A DNA stretch of 64,000 nucleotides from Nocardia sp. XZ_19_385 (GTDB lineage Bacteria; Actinomycetota; Actinomycetes; Mycobacteriales; Mycobacteriaceae): NCBI RefSeq assembly GCF_015355755.1, contig NZ_JACVEE010000001.1, positions 2,356,001 to 2,420,000 of the forward strand, given 5' to 3'. The translations under genes and the position numbers were made by a program. The notes beneath the pieces were generated by a model. That model worked only from the letters and a program-made list of their open reading frames with translations, made no database searches and had not been told where the DNA came from. Below are positions 24,687-33,544 of the stretch, in pieces (position 1 is the first letter of the stretch; each line of letters starts with the position of its first letter).

Positions 24687-26495
24687 TCAGAGCGGGGCCG
24701 AGCGCCACCAGCGCAGCACCTCCTCGTGGGTGTCGACGATGCCGTCGGTGTACATCAGGTACTGCCCGCGCGATCCGCTGAACACGGTCACCATCTTCGG
24801 GCCGCTATCGGTGAATTTGTAGTTGGTGTAGGACTTTCCGCCGTTGGTGTCGTTGGACTTGGTGGCATCCTTGGGCAGATTGTTCACCGCCGCCTGGGCG
24901 TCGGCGGCCGAGTTGTACATGTAGATCGTGTAGAACGGGTCCTCGTTGTCGCCGCCGCCGAAGCAGTCCCACGCGTAGCCCCACTTACCGAAATCCGGTG
25001 TGCCGTCGGTCGGATTCGGCGGCGCGCTGGTCGTGTGCGAACTGCAGGTGGCGCCGTTGTACCCGGAGTCGCCGGCTGTTTCGGCCGGGACCAGGCTCGG
25101 GAACTCGCGGCTGATCGCCGCCACGCTCGCGGTCGTCGCGGGCGCATTGCTGGCGGAGGTGGCCGTCGCGGTCGCCGAGGCGGTGGCGGTGCGGGTCGGC
25201 GTCGTCTCCGGGTCGTCGCCCACGACGACGCCGATGACGGCCAGCAACGCGACCACCAGCACCACCGCACCGACGACCACGCCGACGATCACGCCCGCGT
25301 TGGACTTGCGCGGCAGCCCGCCCGGCCGCGGACCCATCGGCGTGCGCGGCGGCGCGTTGTACCCGCCCTGCGGGCCGTAGGCGTGCTGCTGGGCGTAGGG
25401 CGCGCTCGAATTCGTTTGCTGCGCAGTCGATCCCACCGGCATGGTGTGCTGGGCCAGCCGCGGCGCGGGCGTGATCGCCGTCGGCGCACCGGACAGCGAA
25501 TGCGGGCCGCTGGCCTGCCCCATCTGATAGGTCGGCACCTGCGGATTGGACGGATGCATCCCGCCCGCCGTCGGCAGCTGCGGAGTGGAGGTGTGCGCGG
25601 TCGGGAACTGCGGCCCGGTCACCGGATGCAGACCACCGACCAGCGGAATCGCCGGCTGACTGCGATCCGTCAGCGCCTGCTGCGCGGCCGCCGCGAATTC
25701 CGAGCACGAGTTGAACCGGTCGTCGGGCCGCTTGGCCATCGCCTTGGCCAGCACCCCGTCCAGCGCGTACGGCAGCCCCTGCCGCACACTGCTCAGCGCG
25801 GGCGCGGCGGTTTGCAGATGACCCTGGATCACCTGCGCCGGGTTCGTCGAGGCGAACGGGCCGGTGCCGGTGAACAGCCAGAACAGCGTGCACGCCAGCG
25901 AGTACTGATCCGAGCGATGATCCAGCGGCGAACCGGTCAGCTGCTCCGGTGAGGCATAGGCGAGGGTCGCGGTGAAGGTGCCGGTCTGGGTGAGATGGCC
26001 GGTGTCATCGCGCAATCGGGCGATACCGAAGTCGGTCAGGTAGACCCGCTCGCCGCGCCCGCTACCGGACCGGGCCAGCAGAATATTGGCCGGTTTCACA
26101 TCCCGGTGCAGCACACCCATGCCGTGCGCGTAGTCGAGCGCCTCACCGGTTTCCTTGATGATCTGCACGGCCCGCGCCGGCGGCAGCGACTGCGGCTCCA
26201 CCGAGGCGGCGTCGATCCCGTCGATGAATTGCATGGAGATCCACAGCTGCTCGTCCTCGAGCCCGCGGTCGTACACCGTGACGATATTGGGGTGGTCGAG
26301 CCGGGCGACCAGATCCGCCTCCCGTTCGAACCGCGCCCGCACCTCCTCGTCGTGAAACATCTCCCGGTTCAACAGCTTCAGCGCCGTCATCCGCGGCAGC
26401 CGCGGATGTTTCGCCAGGTAAACCGAGCCCATGCCACCGCGGCCTAATTGCCGTTCGATGACATAGCCGGCGAAAACATCACCGCTGGCCAGCAT
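24687..26495 (-). CDS. Transmembrane PknB-type Ser/Thr kinase with extracellular domain
   Basis: 602 residues from the ATG at 26495 (GGAG at 8-nt spacing; the GTG four codons upstream lies inside that ribosome site). Kinase motifs GRGGMGSVY, HRDVKPANI, DFGIAR and ASPEQL are complete (residues about 10-270). A Pro/Gln/Gly-rich juxtamembrane region follows, then one membrane helix (VIVGVVVGAVVLVVALLAVI, about residue 400) and an extracellular domain of about 180 residues with a Cys pair (ATCSSH and AWDCFGG). The extracellular part may be a sensor; the ligand is unknown. The stop lies three bases from the convergent peroxidase stop. Confidence 0.93.
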   Translation of the reverse strand: MLASGDVFAGYVIERQLGRGGMGSVYLAKHPRLPRMTALKLLNREMFHDEEVRARFEREADLVARLDHPNIVTVYDRGLEDEQLWISMQFIDGIDAASVEPQSLPPARAVQIIKETGEALDYAHGMGVLHRDVKPANILLARSGSGRGERVYLTDFGIARLRDDTGHLTQTGTFTATLAYASPEQLTGSPLDHRSDQYSLACTLFWLFTGTGPFASTNPAQVIQGHLQTAAPALSSVRQGLPYALDGVLAKAMAKRPDDRFNSCSEFAAAAQQALTDRSQPAIPLVGGLHPVTGPQFPTAHTSTPQLPTAGGMHPSNPQVPTYQMGQASGPHSLSGAPTAITPAPRLAQHTMPVGSTAQQTNSSAPYAQQHAYGPQGGYNAPPRTPMGPRPGGLPRKSNAGVIVGVVVGAVVLVVALLAVIGVVVGDDPETTPTRTATASATATATSASNAPATTASVAAISREFPSLVPAETAGDSGYNGATCSSHTTSAPPNPTDGTPDFGKWGYAWDCFGGGDNEDPFYTIYMYNSAADAQAAVNNLPKDATKSNDTNGGKSYTNYKFTDSGPKMVTVFSGSRGQYLMYTDGIVDTHEEVLRWWRSAPL

Positions 26496-26683
26496 GTCTT
26501 GCTCCACTTCCCGCCCGCACCGGGACCCACCGGTGCCAGGCGTACAGCACGAGAACGCGATCAGGGCGTCGCCCGACCGCGGAATACGGAAACCCTAGCA
26601 GTTGTCACACACCCTCAATGCCCGACGAACGGGTATCGCGGATGGGAGCCAGGGCGTTCCAGGCGACGATCTATAGCGAATCC

Positions 26684-28246
26684 CTATGGCGGAGTGTTCT
26701 GTTCGCCGGTGGGCGGGCGACCACGGCGAATAGGGGCATCGGGTAGCGCGATAGTGATGGGTCGCACAGTCCGGCGGGTGCCCGACGGCGGGCGTTGCGG
26801 CGCAGCACTTTCCGAGCGAGCGGGCGGGTCGGTTCGCGGCCGGTCGGCGGGACGCGGCGGGTCCGTGGGACGCGGCGGGCTGGCAGGACGCGGCGGATCG
26901 GTTCCCCTGGGTGGCAAGGGGTTTCGCCCTGAACTCGGGGGCGAAGGCCGCGGACCCGATGTCGGCGGCCTGCCCGCGACGGGCGGCCCGCCCGAAATCG
27001 GGGGTACTCCAGGCGCAACCGCTCTTCCCGGCACCGGCGGCCGCTGCAAGTTCAGCGGCATACCGTTCGCCGGCGGAACGCCCCTTCCCGGCGGAACGCC
27101 CGGGACCGGCGGAACGCCCGGGACCGGCGGAACTCCAGGCACCGGGGGAACTCCCGAGGTGTAGCCCGCGGCCGCGGGCGGATATGCCGACGGCCCAGGC
27201 GGATTCGGGTACATCGGGGGTCGGCCCGGCGGACCGTACCCCGTGTACGGATTAGTCGGCTGCGGTGGATGTCCCTGGTATGACCGGGTCGGCTGCGGGC
27301 CGTACCCGGGGTAGACAGGCGGCGCATACCCGGGGTGCGGCCAGGCCCCGGGATAGCCGGCATGCGGAGCTTGTTGCGGCGGCCGCCCCTGGGCCGAATG
27401 CGGTTGCGGCCCAACGGAAGCCAGCGCCTGCCGAGCCGCCGCCGCGAAATCGGTGCAGCAGGCGAACCGATCGTCGGGCCGCTTGGCCAACGCTCGCGCC
27501 AGCACCCCGTCCAGCGCGGGCGGCAGTCCGGGCCGCCCCTGCCGCAGCGACGGCACCGGCCCGAAGAGATGACCGTTCATCACCACCGCCGGATTCCCGC
27601 CGGCGAACGGCGGCGTCCCGGTGAGCATCCAGAACAACGTGCACGCCAGCGAATACTGATCGGCCCGGTGGTCCATCGGCGTGCCGCTGAGCTGTTCCGG
27701 CGCGGCGTAGGCGAGGGTGGCGGTGATCTGCCCCACCGAGGACAGCGTGTTGTCGGAGTTCCGCATGGCCGCGATCCCGAAATCGGTGAGCAGCACCCGT
27801 TCCGGCTGCCCGATCGGCGCCTTGGCCAGCAGGATGTTCGCCGGTTTCACGTCCCGGTGCAGCACACCGTTAGCGTGCGCGAAGTCCAGGGCGGCGGCGG
27901 TGTCGGAGATGATGTGCACCGCCCGCGCCGGGGCCATCGCGTCGACGTCCGCGCTGGCGGCGTCCGAGCCGGCCACGAACTGCATCGAGATCCACAGCTG
28001 GTCGTCCTCGGCGCCGCGGTCGTAGACGGTGACGATGTTCGGGTGATCGAGCTGGGCGACCAGGTCGGCCTCGCGCTCGAATCGCTGGCGGATCTCGTCG
28101 TCGCGGTACAGCTCCCGGTCCAGCAGCTTCAGCGCCGTCAGCCGGGGCAGCCGCGGATGCTGCGCCAGGTAGACGGTGCCCATGCCGCCTTGGCCGAGCA
28201 CGCGTTTGACGACATAACCGGCAAAGACCTCGCCAGCATGCAACAC
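26684..28246 (-). CDS. PknB-type Ser/Thr kinase with Pro-rich tail
   Basis: 520 residues from the GTG at 28246 (VLHAGEVFAGYVV), chosen because it matches the N termini of the other two kinases and because GAGGGGG lies upstream; an in-frame ATG six codons earlier is possible. Kinase motifs GQGGMGTVY, HRDVKPANI, DFGIAA and AAPEQL are intact. The C-terminal 230 residues are Pro/Gly/Tyr-rich and then Pro/Arg-rich, with no membrane helix, so it looks cytosolic or peripheral. An 18-bp tandem repeat in the gene encodes PGVPPV units. Confidence 0.92.
   Translation of the reverse strand: MLHAGEVFAGYVVKRVLGQGGMGTVYLAQHPRLPRLTALKLLDRELYRDDEIRQRFEREADLVAQLDHPNIVTVYDRGAEDDQLWISMQFVAGSDAASADVDAMAPARAVHIISDTAAALDFAHANGVLHRDVKPANILLAKAPIGQPERVLLTDFGIAAMRNSDNTLSSVGQITATLAYAAPEQLSGTPMDHRADQYSLACTLFWMLTGTPPFAGGNPAVVMNGHLFGPVPSLRQGRPGLPPALDGVLARALAKRPDDRFACCTDFAAAARQALASVGPQPHSAQGRPPQQAPHAGYPGAWPHPGYAPPVYPGYGPQPTRSYQGHPPQPTNPYTGYGPPGRPPMYPNPPGPSAYPPAAAGYTSGVPPVPGVPPVPGVPPVPGVPPGRGVPPANGMPLNLQRPPVPGRAVAPGVPPISGGPPVAGRPPTSGPRPSPPSSGRNPLPPRGTDPPRPASPPRPTDPPRPADRPRTDPPARSESAAPQRPPSGTRRTVRPITIALPDAPIRRGRPPTGEQNTPP
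27072..27158 (-). repeat. 18-bp tandem repeat inside the Pro-rich kinase tail
   Basis: About five units of an 18-bp period begin at 27072, 27090, 27108, 27126 and 27144; two are identical (GGCGGAACGCCCGGGACC). They keep the reading frame and encode PGVPPV repeats. Copy number may vary between strains. Confidence 0.85.
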
Positions 28247-28377
28247 AGGTGGACACCCCCTCATCGGGCCGAGCACGCGGATCCTACCGGTGTATCTCGC
28301 CGGCCCACGCTCCCGCAACAACTCGATTATCGCCCGCTCGCGCTGGTTTGTCGGTGGCCCGGCCTAAGCTCGGTCGC

Positions 28378-29148
28378 ATGAAACTCGGCGCTCACGTGAG
28401 GCAGGACAGCGACCCGATCGGCCTGGGTGAGAAACTCGGCGCCGAAGTCGTCCAGTTCTTCGTTGTGGATCCGCAGAGCTGGGACAAACCGACACCGCAT
28501 CCGCTGGCCGAGCAGATCAAGGCCAGCGAGATCGACGTGGTGATCCACTCCTCGTATCAGATCAATGTGGCGAGCACGAACAACCGGCTGCGCATGCCCT
28601 CGCGCCAAGCCGTGGCCCTGCAGGCCGCGGCCGCCGCCGAGCTGGGCGCGTTCGGCTTGGTCGTGCACGGCGGCCACGTCCGGTCCGACGCCGAGATCGA
28701 GGCCGGCATCGTGAACTGGCGCAAGCTGTTCGAACGCCAGCAGGACAAGGGCGGCTTCGCGGTACCGATCCTGATCGAGAACACCGCGGGCGGCAATCAC
28801 GCCATGGCCCGGCATTTCGATTCCATCGCCCGGCTGTGGGACGCGGTCGGTGATTTCGGCGCCGGTTTCTGCCTGGATACCTGCCACGCCTGGGCGGGCG
28901 GCGAGGAGCTGGTCGGCGTGGTCGAGCGGATCAAAGCCATTACCGGCCGGATCGACCTGGTGCACTTGAATTCCTCGCGCGACGAGTTCAATTCCGGCGC
29001 CGACCGGCACGCCAATCTGTCCGAAGGCACCATTGATCCGGAGTTGCTCGCCGAGGTGTGCCGCACCGCGGGCGCCCCGGTGGTGCTGGAAACCCCGGCG
29101 GACGGCGTCGCCGACGATATCGCCTACCTGCGCGAGCAAGTCGGGTAA
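28378..29148 (+). CDS. nfo: Deoxyribonuclease IV (AP endonuclease, EndoIV/Nfo family)
   Basis: 256 residues, slightly short for Nfo. The zinc-ligand set of the TIM barrel is recognisable in order: IHSSY, VVHGGH, LIENTAGG, CLDTCHAW, HLNSSRDEFNSGADRHANLSEG (split here as one motif region, residues about 200-220) and LETP. It cleaves DNA 5' to abasic sites in base-excision repair. TAAGCT (28365-28370) lies exactly 7 nt before the ATG with no Shine-Dalgarno, so translation is probably leaderless. An upstream extension of the frame exists but carries nothing conserved. Confidence 0.93.
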   Translation: MKLGAHVRQDSDPIGLGEKLGAEVVQFFVVDPQSWDKPTPHPLAEQIKASEIDVVIHSSYQINVASTNNRLRMPSRQAVALQAAAAAELGAFGLVVHGGHVRSDAEIEAGIVNWRKLFERQQDKGGFAVPILIENTAGGNHAMARHFDSIARLWDAVGDFGAGFCLDTCHAWAGGEELVGVVERIKAITGRIDLVHLNSSRDEFNSGADRHANLSEGTIDPELLAEVCRTAGAPVVLETPADGVADDIAYLREQVG

Positions 29149-29241
29149 CGGCTTTCGATCCGGCTGAGGGTAAACCTGTTCGGCCGGCGGTCCCGCTGGT
29201 GTGCTCGAACACAGCAAAACGTTCAAGCGAAAGGCACACCA

Positions 29242-30165
29242 ATGTCCGTCGATTCAGCAACAGTGGTCAAACTCGGCAGCCGGATCGGCGCGCGCATCGA
29301 CGGCGTCCGGTTGGGTGGTGATCTGGACGCCGATACGGTCGCGCTGATCCAGGATGCGCTGCACGAGCACAAGGTGATCTTCTTCCGCGGTCAAGACCAG
29401 CTGACCGAGGACGGCCAATACGAGTTCGCGGAGCTGCTGGGCACCCCCACCACCCCGCACCCGACCGTCACCTCCAAGGGCGTCAAGTCGCTGCCCATCG
29501 ATTCCGAGTACGGCCGCGCCAACAGCTGGCACACCGATGTCACCTTCGTGGACCGCATTCCGAAGGCGTCGATCCTGCGCGCGGTGCACCTGCCCGAGTA
29601 CGGCGGCTCCACCACCTGGGCCTCCACCGTCGCCGCCTACGAGTCGCTGCCCGCGCCGCTGCAGGCGCTGGTGCACAACCTGCGCGCCCGCCACACCAAC
29701 GCCTACGACTACGCGGCCGACCGCAGCGACCGGCACGCGGCCAACGAGCAGGGCAAGGCCTACCGCGCGGAATTCGAGTCGACCTACTACGAGACCGAGC
29801 ATCCGGTGGTGCGCGTGCACCCGGTCACCGGTGAACGCGCGCTGCTGCTCGGGCATTTCGTGAAGAACTTCGTCGGCCTCACCGCCGCCGAGTCGCAGGC
29901 GCTGTTCCAGCTGCTGCAGAACCGGGTCATCAAGCTGGAGAACACCACCCGCTGGAACTGGCAGCTCGGCGATGTGGCGATCTGGGACAACCGCGCCACC
30001 CAGCACTACGCCGTCGACGACTACGACGGCCAGCCGCGCCGTCTGACCCGAATCACCCTGGCGGGCGACATCCCGGTCGGCGTGGACGGCGAGCAGAGCA
30101 CCATCATCGAGGGCAACGCCGAGCACTACTCGGTCGTCGAGCAGATCGCGGCCAAGGCCGCTTGA
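29242..30165 (+). CDS. TauD/TfdA-family Fe(II)/2-oxoglutarate dioxygenase, alkylsulfatase type
   Basis: 307 residues. The iron ligands are WHTDVTF (HxD) and the distal His in [10 protein letters not shown]; the 2-oxoglutarate Arg is in RRLTRITL. Residues [19 protein letters not shown] and the segment [23 protein letters not shown] (quoted only as landmarks) closely match my memory of M. tuberculosis Rv3406 and Pseudomonas AtsK, which release sulfate by oxidising alkyl sulfate esters. Function in sulfur scavenging is therefore likely but not proven. AAAGG precedes the ATG. A perfect hairpin follows the stop. Confidence 0.9.
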   Translation: MSVDSATVVKLGSRIGARIDGVRLGGDLDADTVALIQDALHEHKVIFFRGQDQLTEDGQYEFAELLGTPTTPHPTVTSKGVKSLPIDSEYGRANSWHTDVTFVDRIPKASILRAVHLPEYGGSTTWASTVAAYESLPAPLQALVHNLRARHTNAYDYAADRSDRHAANEQGKAYRAEFESTYYETEHPVVRVHPVTGERALLLGHFVKNFVGLTAAESQALFQLLQNRVIKLENTTRWNWQLGDVAIWDNRATQHYAVDDYDGQPRRLTRITLAGDIPVGVDGEQSTIIEGNAEHYSVVEQIAAKAA

Positions 30166-30174
30166 GAACCGGTC

Positions 30175-30200
30175 GGGCGCGATCCATGGGGATCGCGCCC
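30175..30200 (+). terminator. Terminator after the dioxygenase gene
   Basis: GGGCGCGATCC (30175-30185) pairs with GGATCGCGCCC (30190-30200) around ATGG. The hairpin ends at the base immediately before the TATCGT -10 box of the next gene. Confidence 0.75.
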
Positions 30201-30213
30201 TATCGTGGGCGCT

Positions 30214-31434
30214 GTGACGATGGAGATTCGGCCGCTCGACGGTGTGCGCGTTCTGGAACTGGGCAACTACGTGGCCGCACCGACGGCCGGGCGCATCCTC
30301 GGTGACTTCGGCGCCGAGGTGATCAAGGTGGAACGCCCGAAAACCGGTGACGAGCTGCGCAATTGGCGGCTCTACGGCGGCGATACCTCGATGCTCTACC
30401 GCACTATCAACCGGAACAAGAAGTCCATCACCCTGGACTTGCGAACCGATGCGGGACGCCGGATCGTCCTCGACCTGCTCGAGCAGTGCGACGTGCTGCT
30501 GGAGAATTTCCGGCCCGGGATCCTGGAGAAGTGGGGTCTGGGCCCGGAGGCGTTGTCCGAGGCCAACCCGAATCTGGTGATCACCCGCATCTCCGCCTAC
30601 GGCCAGACCGGCCCGCTCGCCCAGCGCCCCGGCTTCGCGGCGGTCGCCGAAGCCGTCGGGGGCCTGCGCGAATTGGTGGGCGACCCGGATCGTCCGCCGG
30701 TCCGCGTGGGCGTCTCCATCGGCGACTCCATCGCGGGCATCTACGCCGCGTTCGGCACCGTGATGGCCCTGTTCCAGCGCGAGCGCGTCGAGCGAGTGCC
30801 GCTGGAACAGCGCATCATCGACGTCGCCCTCAACGAATCCATTCTCTCGGTCATGGAATCGCTGGTCCCCGACTATCTGGCCTACGGCATCAAACGCGAA
30901 CGGGTCGGCGGCCGGATGGAGGGCATCGCCCCGAGCAACGCCTACCCGTGCAGCGACGGGGTGAGCATCATCATCGGCGGCAACGGCGATGCCATCTTCC
31001 AGCGCTACATGCGGGTCATCGACCGTCCCGACCTGGCCGCCGATCCGGAACTCCAGGACAACTGGGGACGCTGGACCAATCGGGAACGGCTGGACGCCTC
31101 GATCGCCGAATGGACCATCCGGCATACCCGCGACGAGGCCCTGAAGATCCTCGAGGAGGCCGCCATTCCCTGCGGTCCGATCTACACCGCCGCCGATCTG
31201 GTTGCCGACGAACAGCTGAAGTCGCGCAATATGATTCAGTCCTTCCCGGTGGACGTCGGCGAGCCCGAACCCAAGGAAGTCGGCTTCACCGGCATCGTCC
31301 CGGTCATCGGCGGGCAGTCGCTGCCGATCCGCAATGTGGGCCCCGATCTCGGCGAGCACACCAGCGAGGTGCTCTCGGGATTGCTCGGTCTGACCGAGCA
31401 GGAAATAGCCGCGCTGAACACCGGCGACGCGTAA
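30214..31434 (+). CDS. CaiB/BaiF family III CoA-transferase
   Basis: 406 residues from the GTG at 30214. The N terminus has RVLELGNYVAAPTAGRILGDFGAEVIKVE, the CoA-binding start of the family; the catalytic Asp is expected near residue 170 (VGVSIGDSIAG). It moves CoA between carboxylic acids. TATCGT (30201-30206) lies 7 nt before this GTG, so it was preferred over the GTG at 30205 and the ATG at 30220. The lyase downstream suggests a shared pathway in which the transferase activates a branched dicarboxylic acid and the lyase cleaves it. Confidence 0.92.
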   Translation: MTMEIRPLDGVRVLELGNYVAAPTAGRILGDFGAEVIKVERPKTGDELRNWRLYGGDTSMLYRTINRNKKSITLDLRTDAGRRIVLDLLEQCDVLLENFRPGILEKWGLGPEALSEANPNLVITRISAYGQTGPLAQRPGFAAVAEAVGGLRELVGDPDRPPVRVGVSIGDSIAGIYAAFGTVMALFQRERVERVPLEQRIIDVALNESILSVMESLVPDYLAYGIKRERVGGRMEGIAPSNAYPCSDGVSIIIGGNGDAIFQRYMRVIDRPDLAADPELQDNWGRWTNRERLDASIAEWTIRHTRDEALKILEEAAIPCGPIYTAADLVADEQLKSRNMIQSFPVDVGEPEPKEVGFTGIVPVIGGQSLPIRNVGPDLGEHTSEVLSGLLGLTEQEIAALNTGDA

Positions 31435-31522
31435 TCGCGCCACCCGCGCCCCGGCAAGATCAGCACGCCGACGTGGGGGCCGGTGCTCGCGCAACGCGGC
31501 CAACGCCGATAGGGTGCCGGGC

Positions 31523-31687
31523 ATGAGTAGGCGGCGTGGACGCAGACGCCCGGCAGGACGCAGCAGAGGTGAGCTCCGTTCTCCGGCGCCGAGCAGGCCG
31601 ACAGTGCATCCGAATCCGGCCGGCACGAATCGGAGATCCTGGGCAGGCGTGATGTGCGTACCCGCGCAGTCGCGGGAAGAGAAGTGA
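31523..31687 (+). CDS. Putative 54-residue Arg-rich leaderless small protein
   Basis: ATG at 31523 with TAGGGT (31510-31515) exactly 7 nt upstream. It encodes 54 residues beginning MSRRRGRRRPAGRSRGELRS and ending SREEK. Its stop overlaps the GTG of the lyase gene (GTGA). It could be a real small protein, a leader that couples translation to the lyase, or an accident; no homologue is known to me. The promoter spacing and the overlap are the evidence. Confidence 0.4.
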   Translation: MSRRRGRRRPAGRSRGELRSPAPSRPTVHPNPAGTNRRSWAGVMCVPAQSREEK

Positions 31688-32595
31688 CAGCAGTCCTGCG
31701 GGATGTGACCCTGCGCGACGGCTTGCAGCTCACCGGCAAGGTGCTCCCCACCGACCGCAAGGTCGAGATCGTGCGCCGTCTCCTGGCGCTCGGGGTCCCC
31801 GAGCTGGAGATCGGCTCCATGGCGCGGCCCGATCTGGTGCCGCCGATGGCGAACACCATGGACCTCGTCGCCGCCCTCACCCCCGAAGAGCTACAGCGCT
31901 GCTGGCTCTGGGTCGCGACGCCGCGCCACGTCGAGAAGGCCGCGACAGCGGGCGTGCGCAACTTCCAGTACTGCCTGTCGGTCTCCGACGCGCACAACAT
32001 GGCCAATATCGGCCGCACCGCCGAGGACAGCGTGGCCGCCATGCCCGACGCGGTGCGTATCGCCCGCGAGGTGGGCGGCGCCATCCAGCTCTGCCTGGCC
32101 ACCAGCTTCACCTGCCCGTTCGACGGCCCGGTCGACCCGCAACGCGTCCTCGCGATCGCCAACGACCCGCGCACCGACGGCGCCACCGACATCGTGCTCG
32201 CCGACACCCTCGGCCAAGCGCATCCGGCTCAGGTGAGCGCGCTGATCGCCGCGGTCCGCGCGCAAACCCCGAAGCGCCGCATCGTCTTCCATGGCCACGA
32301 CACCTGGGGCATGGGCGTCGCCAACACCCTCGCGGCCATCGCGGCAGGCGCGACCATGGTCGACGGCTCGCTCGGCGGCCTCGGCGGCTGCCCCTTCGCT
32401 CCCGGCGCCAGCGGCAACACCGCCTCCGAAGACATCCTCTTCGCCACTCGCCCCGACTGGTTCACCCCCGCGACGCTGGCCGCCATGGTCGGCGTGACCG
32501 AGGACCTGCTCACCGAACTCGGCGAGCCGAACCGTTCACGCACCGCGGCGGGCGCCCGCTCCAAGGCGGATGCCTTCGAATGGGTCGCGCGCTAG
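31684..32595 (+). CDS. HMG-CoA lyase-like protein
   Basis: 303 residues, a TIM-barrel DRE metallolyase. It opens LRDVTLRDGLQLTGK (metal-binding RD), has HGHDTWGMG (HxH metal ligands), and carries the Cys-containing loop GGCPFAPGASGNTASED that marks hydroxymethylglutaryl-CoA lyases. The reaction would be cleavage of a 3-hydroxy-3-methyl-acyl-CoA to acetyl-CoA plus a keto acid; the exact substrate is uncertain. The GTG at 31684 has GGAAGA upstream and overlaps the stop of a small Arg-rich frame. Confidence 0.88.
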   Translation: MTAVLRDVTLRDGLQLTGKVLPTDRKVEIVRRLLALGVPELEIGSMARPDLVPPMANTMDLVAALTPEELQRCWLWVATPRHVEKAATAGVRNFQYCLSVSDAHNMANIGRTAEDSVAAMPDAVRIAREVGGAIQLCLATSFTCPFDGPVDPQRVLAIANDPRTDGATDIVLADTLGQAHPAQVSALIAAVRAQTPKRRIVFHGHDTWGMGVANTLAAIAAGATMVDGSLGGLGGCPFAPGASGNTASEDILFATRPDWFTPATLAAMVGVTEDLLTELGEPNRSRTAAGARSKADAFEWVAR

Positions 32596-32608
32596 CGAAT
32601 TCCGTCGA

Positions 32609-33544
32609 CTACCCGAATTGGTAGTGCACGTATTCGCGCACCGGTTCGAACCCGATACCCCGGTAGATCTTGTTGGACGTGGGATTGTCCGTGTCGGCGA
32701 ACAGGCAGATGTCGAGCCCCTGCGACCGCAGCAGCCGCGAGACGTGCGCGGACAGCGCGGCAGCGTAGCCGTGGCCGCGTTCCGCCGGTGGGGTGTAGAC
32801 CGGCCCGATCCGGGACCAGCCGTAGGCCGGCACCTGATGCGCGGCCAGGCAGACCGGGCGGCCCTCTCGCTCCCACAACCACCACCAGCCCGCCGCGATC
32901 CGCCGGCGCAACGCCTCGATCGGCAGGCCCGGACCGGTCAGCCCGACCTCCGCCTGCATGGCGTCGGACCACGCCACGCACAGCGCGATATCGGATTCCG
33001 TTGCACGCCGGGGCGATCCGGGCACCTGGGGAATATGCAGCGCTCCGAGCCGGTAGAGCCGCACGGCGTAGTCCTGTTTGTAGCCGACCCGCCGCAGCGC
33101 ACACCAGCGTTCGGCGAAGGGCCACACCACTTCCGAGGGGCCCTCGACGCCACCCGCTTGCGAAATCACTCCGGCGAACGCCTCCGCCACCGCACCGGCG
33201 CTGTCCACCGGGAGATCACCGAGATAGATGTCGTTGCGGCCCGAGCGCGCAGCGACACCGGCGACCTCCCCGGCGTCGTCGAGCACCGACACGAACCACG
33301 ACTGCTCGCCCGGCGCGTGCTTCGCACCGAGCAGGTTGCCGACGGCAGTCGCGATCACCGTGTTGCGCAGCGCGTTCTGGCGCAGGAACGGCTCCGCGCG
33401 ACCCAGAAATTCGGTGACATCACTGGTGATCGCCGTCTGCCTACGATCACGTCCAGCCATCAGCCAATCCTGCACGGCACTAGCGGCTTCGGCAACCAAC
33501 TCCGGGTTCGATTGTGACTCAATCGGTTTCGGCACGAACTCCAC
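32609..33544 (-). CDS. GNAT family N-acetyltransferase
   Basis: 311 residues. The C-terminal half holds the GNAT domain: GPVYTPPAERGHGYAAALSAHVS is the acetyl-CoA pyrophosphate-binding motif A region, followed by LFADTDNPTSNKIYRGIGFEPV. The N-terminal half is a second, degenerate GNAT-like or helical domain. Substrate unknown. The GTG start at 33544 overlaps the upstream membrane-protein gene by 26 bases; a GTG three codons further in is an alternative. Confidence 0.88.
   Translation of the reverse strand: MEFVPKPIESQSNPELVAEAASAVQDWLMAGRDRRQTAITSDVTEFLGRAEPFLRQNALRNTVIATAVGNLLGAKHAPGEQSWFVSVLDDAGEVAGVAARSGRNDIYLGDLPVDSAGAVAEAFAGVISQAGGVEGPSEVVWPFAERWCALRRVGYKQDYAVRLYRLGALHIPQVPGSPRRATESDIALCVAWSDAMQAEVGLTGPGLPIEALRRRIAAGWWWLWEREGRPVCLAAHQVPAYGWSRIGPVYTPPAERGHGYAAALSAHVSRLLRSQGLDICLFADTDNPTSNKIYRGIGFEPVREYVHYQFG

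Noticed and set aside
28249..28377. N-terminal extension of endonuclease IV
   Set aside because: The extra residues resemble nothing conserved, and the leaderless box at 28365 sets the start at 28378.
29254..31626. 790-codon minus-strand frame over the dioxygenase and CoA-transferase
   Set aside because: Both plus-strand genes have full catalytic motifs, promoters and correct lengths. The antisense frame has none.
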